Below, piece by piece: positions 14,513 to 15,104 of a stretch of 15,104 nucleotides of DNA. This stretch comes from Candidatus Ventricola intestinavium (GTDB taxonomy: Bacteria > Bacillota > Clostridia > Christensenellales > Aristaeellaceae). Both the position numbers and the translations under genes were made by a program. The notes beneath the pieces were generated by a model, which searched no databases, had not been told where the DNA came from, and saw only the letters and a program-made list of their open reading frames with translations. The stretch is taken from NCBI GenBank assembly GCA_018715105.1, contig DVMG01000038.1, positions 1 to 15,104 on the forward strand. The letters run 5' to 3'. Position 1 is the first letter of the stretch. Each line of letters starts with the position of its first letter.

Positions 14513-15022
14513 GTGAAGCCGCTTTTGCTTGTGGATGGGTATAACGTCATCGGCGCCTGGAACGTGCCGCGCGAGGAGCATCTATCCATTGAAGAGGCGC
14601 GCGACAGGCTGGTGCACCTGATTGCCGACTATGCGGGCTATACCGGAGAAGAAGTGATTGTGGTGTTTGACGGTCACTATACGGACCGGCCTGCCCGCTC
14701 GAGCGCGACGGTGCATGGTGTGGAAGTCGTCTTTACCAAGCATGCCGAGAGCGCGGACAATTACATTGAGGCGGTCTGCGCCTCGGCGCCCCGATGGCGC
14801 AGGGTGCGCGTGGCCACGAGCGACGCCGTTGAGCAGACGGTGACGCTTGGACACGGGGCGGTGCGCATTTCCTCGCGTGAATTTTTGCTGGAGCTGTCGC
14901 AGGTGCGCCTGTCCGGCCGCGGACACATGAAAGAGGAGCGGGTTTCGCGCGGAGATATCTTTTCAAGGCTTCCGCCTCATCAGCGGGAGATCTTTGACCG
15001 CATGCGCCGGGGCAAGGAGTGA
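14513..15022 (+). CDS. yacP: NYN-domain ribonuclease, YacP/Rae1 family
   Basis: A 169-residue protein with a PIN-like NYN fold. It opens LLLVDGYNVIGAWN, with the first catalytic Asp (D8), then VIVVFDGHYTD, HAESADNYIEAV and VATSDAVEQ, which supply the other acidic residues of the metal site. The SRGDIFSRLPPHQREIFDRMRRG tail is typical. The B. subtilis member, Rae1, is a ribosome-associated endonuclease that cuts mRNA in the A site. Translation appears to begin at GTG 14513, three bases after the rlmB stop, with GAGGG in the end of rlmB. The position after rlmB is the same as in Bacillus, supporting the assignment. Confidence 0.9.
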   Translation: MKPLLLVDGYNVIGAWNVPREEHLSIEEARDRLVHLIADYAGYTGEEVIVVFDGHYTDRPARSSATVHGVEVVFTKHAESADNYIEAVCASAPRWRRVRVATSDAVEQTVTLGHGAVRISSREFLLELSQVRLSGRGHMKEERVSRGDIFSRLPPHQREIFDRMRRGKE

Positions 15023-15058
15023 GGCCGGCTGCAGGCGGGCATGACCAAGGAGGAAGCG

Positions 15059-15104
15059 ATGCACCACCACTTTGAAAGCATGACCGATGAAGAAGTCGCC
15101 CTGC
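15059..15104 (+). CDS. sigH: Probable RNA polymerase sigma-H factor, 3'-truncated by the window
   Basis: Only 15 codons are visible, reading MHHHFESMTDEEVAL. AGGAGG sits 5 bases before the ATG, a strong SD; an in-frame ATG at 15041 has a poorer one. The MTDEEV start resembles the N-terminus of Clostridial SigH (TDEE followed by a short helix), and in Firmicutes sigH commonly follows yacP. The call rests mainly on that gene order. If correct, it supports a sporulating lineage, since sigma-H drives early sporulation genes. Confidence 0.55.
   Translation, partial: MHHHFESMTDEEVAL

Noticed and set aside
13190..14581. Minus-strand open frame of 463 codons opposite rlmB
   Set aside because: Antisense shadow created by high GC and the Arg-rich repeats. 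The plus-strand SPOUT motifs are clear.

Overview
The window looks like a chromosome segment of a GC-rich, probably spore-forming Firmicute of class Clostridia. The evidence is a T-box leader, strong AGGAGG-type ribosome binding sites, a CwlD-type cortex amidase, and the gene order mrnC-(thyX)-rlmB-yacP followed by what looks like the start of sigH, a Firmicutes arrangement. Coding is dense and the high GC creates many long antisense shadow frames. I see no rRNA, tRNA, CRISPR array, insertion sequence or phage gene.

Layout. Positions 1-2072 are the end of a surface-polysaccharide style cluster: a 5'-truncated GT2 glycosyltransferase and a GT4 glycosyltransferase. Positions 2266-3246 encode an exported protein built of four bacterial SH3-like repeats. 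Next comes a minus-strand pair: a GlcG/HbpS-type (DUF336) protein at 3442-3852 and an AraC-family regulator at 4083-4834. The regulator has lost the first half of its DNA-binding domain and is out of frame. A perfect 24-bp inverted repeat separates the convergent SH3 and GlcG genes. Two 10-bp direct repeats, 21 bp apart, lie just upstream of the putative GlcG promoter.

Positions 4835-5362 are non-coding and hold a tight cluster of DnaA-box sequences (three perfect, two with one mismatch) next to inverted repeats. A CwlD-like amidase gene follows. Positions 6279-11668 form an isoleucine/valine biosynthesis operon, ilvB-ilvN-ilvC-ilvD. It has a consensus sigma-A promoter and a T-box leader whose specifier codon reads as GUC (valine). 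Together the four genes carry pyruvate (or pyruvate plus 2-oxobutyrate) to the 2-oxoacid precursors of valine and isoleucine; no transaminase or leu genes are in view.

Positions 11669-12066 are non-coding with several hairpins, a rho-independent terminator and an extended -10 promoter. The last part is an RNA-maturation cluster: mrnC (Mini-III), thyX (overlapping mrnC), rlmB with a long repetitive Arg-rich N-terminal extension, yacP/rae1, and the first 15 codons of a probable sigH.

The points most worth a second look are the DnaA-box cluster away from dnaA, the AraC-type operator beside a broken AraC gene, the structured region between ilvD and mrnC, and the 24-residue repeats in RlmB.
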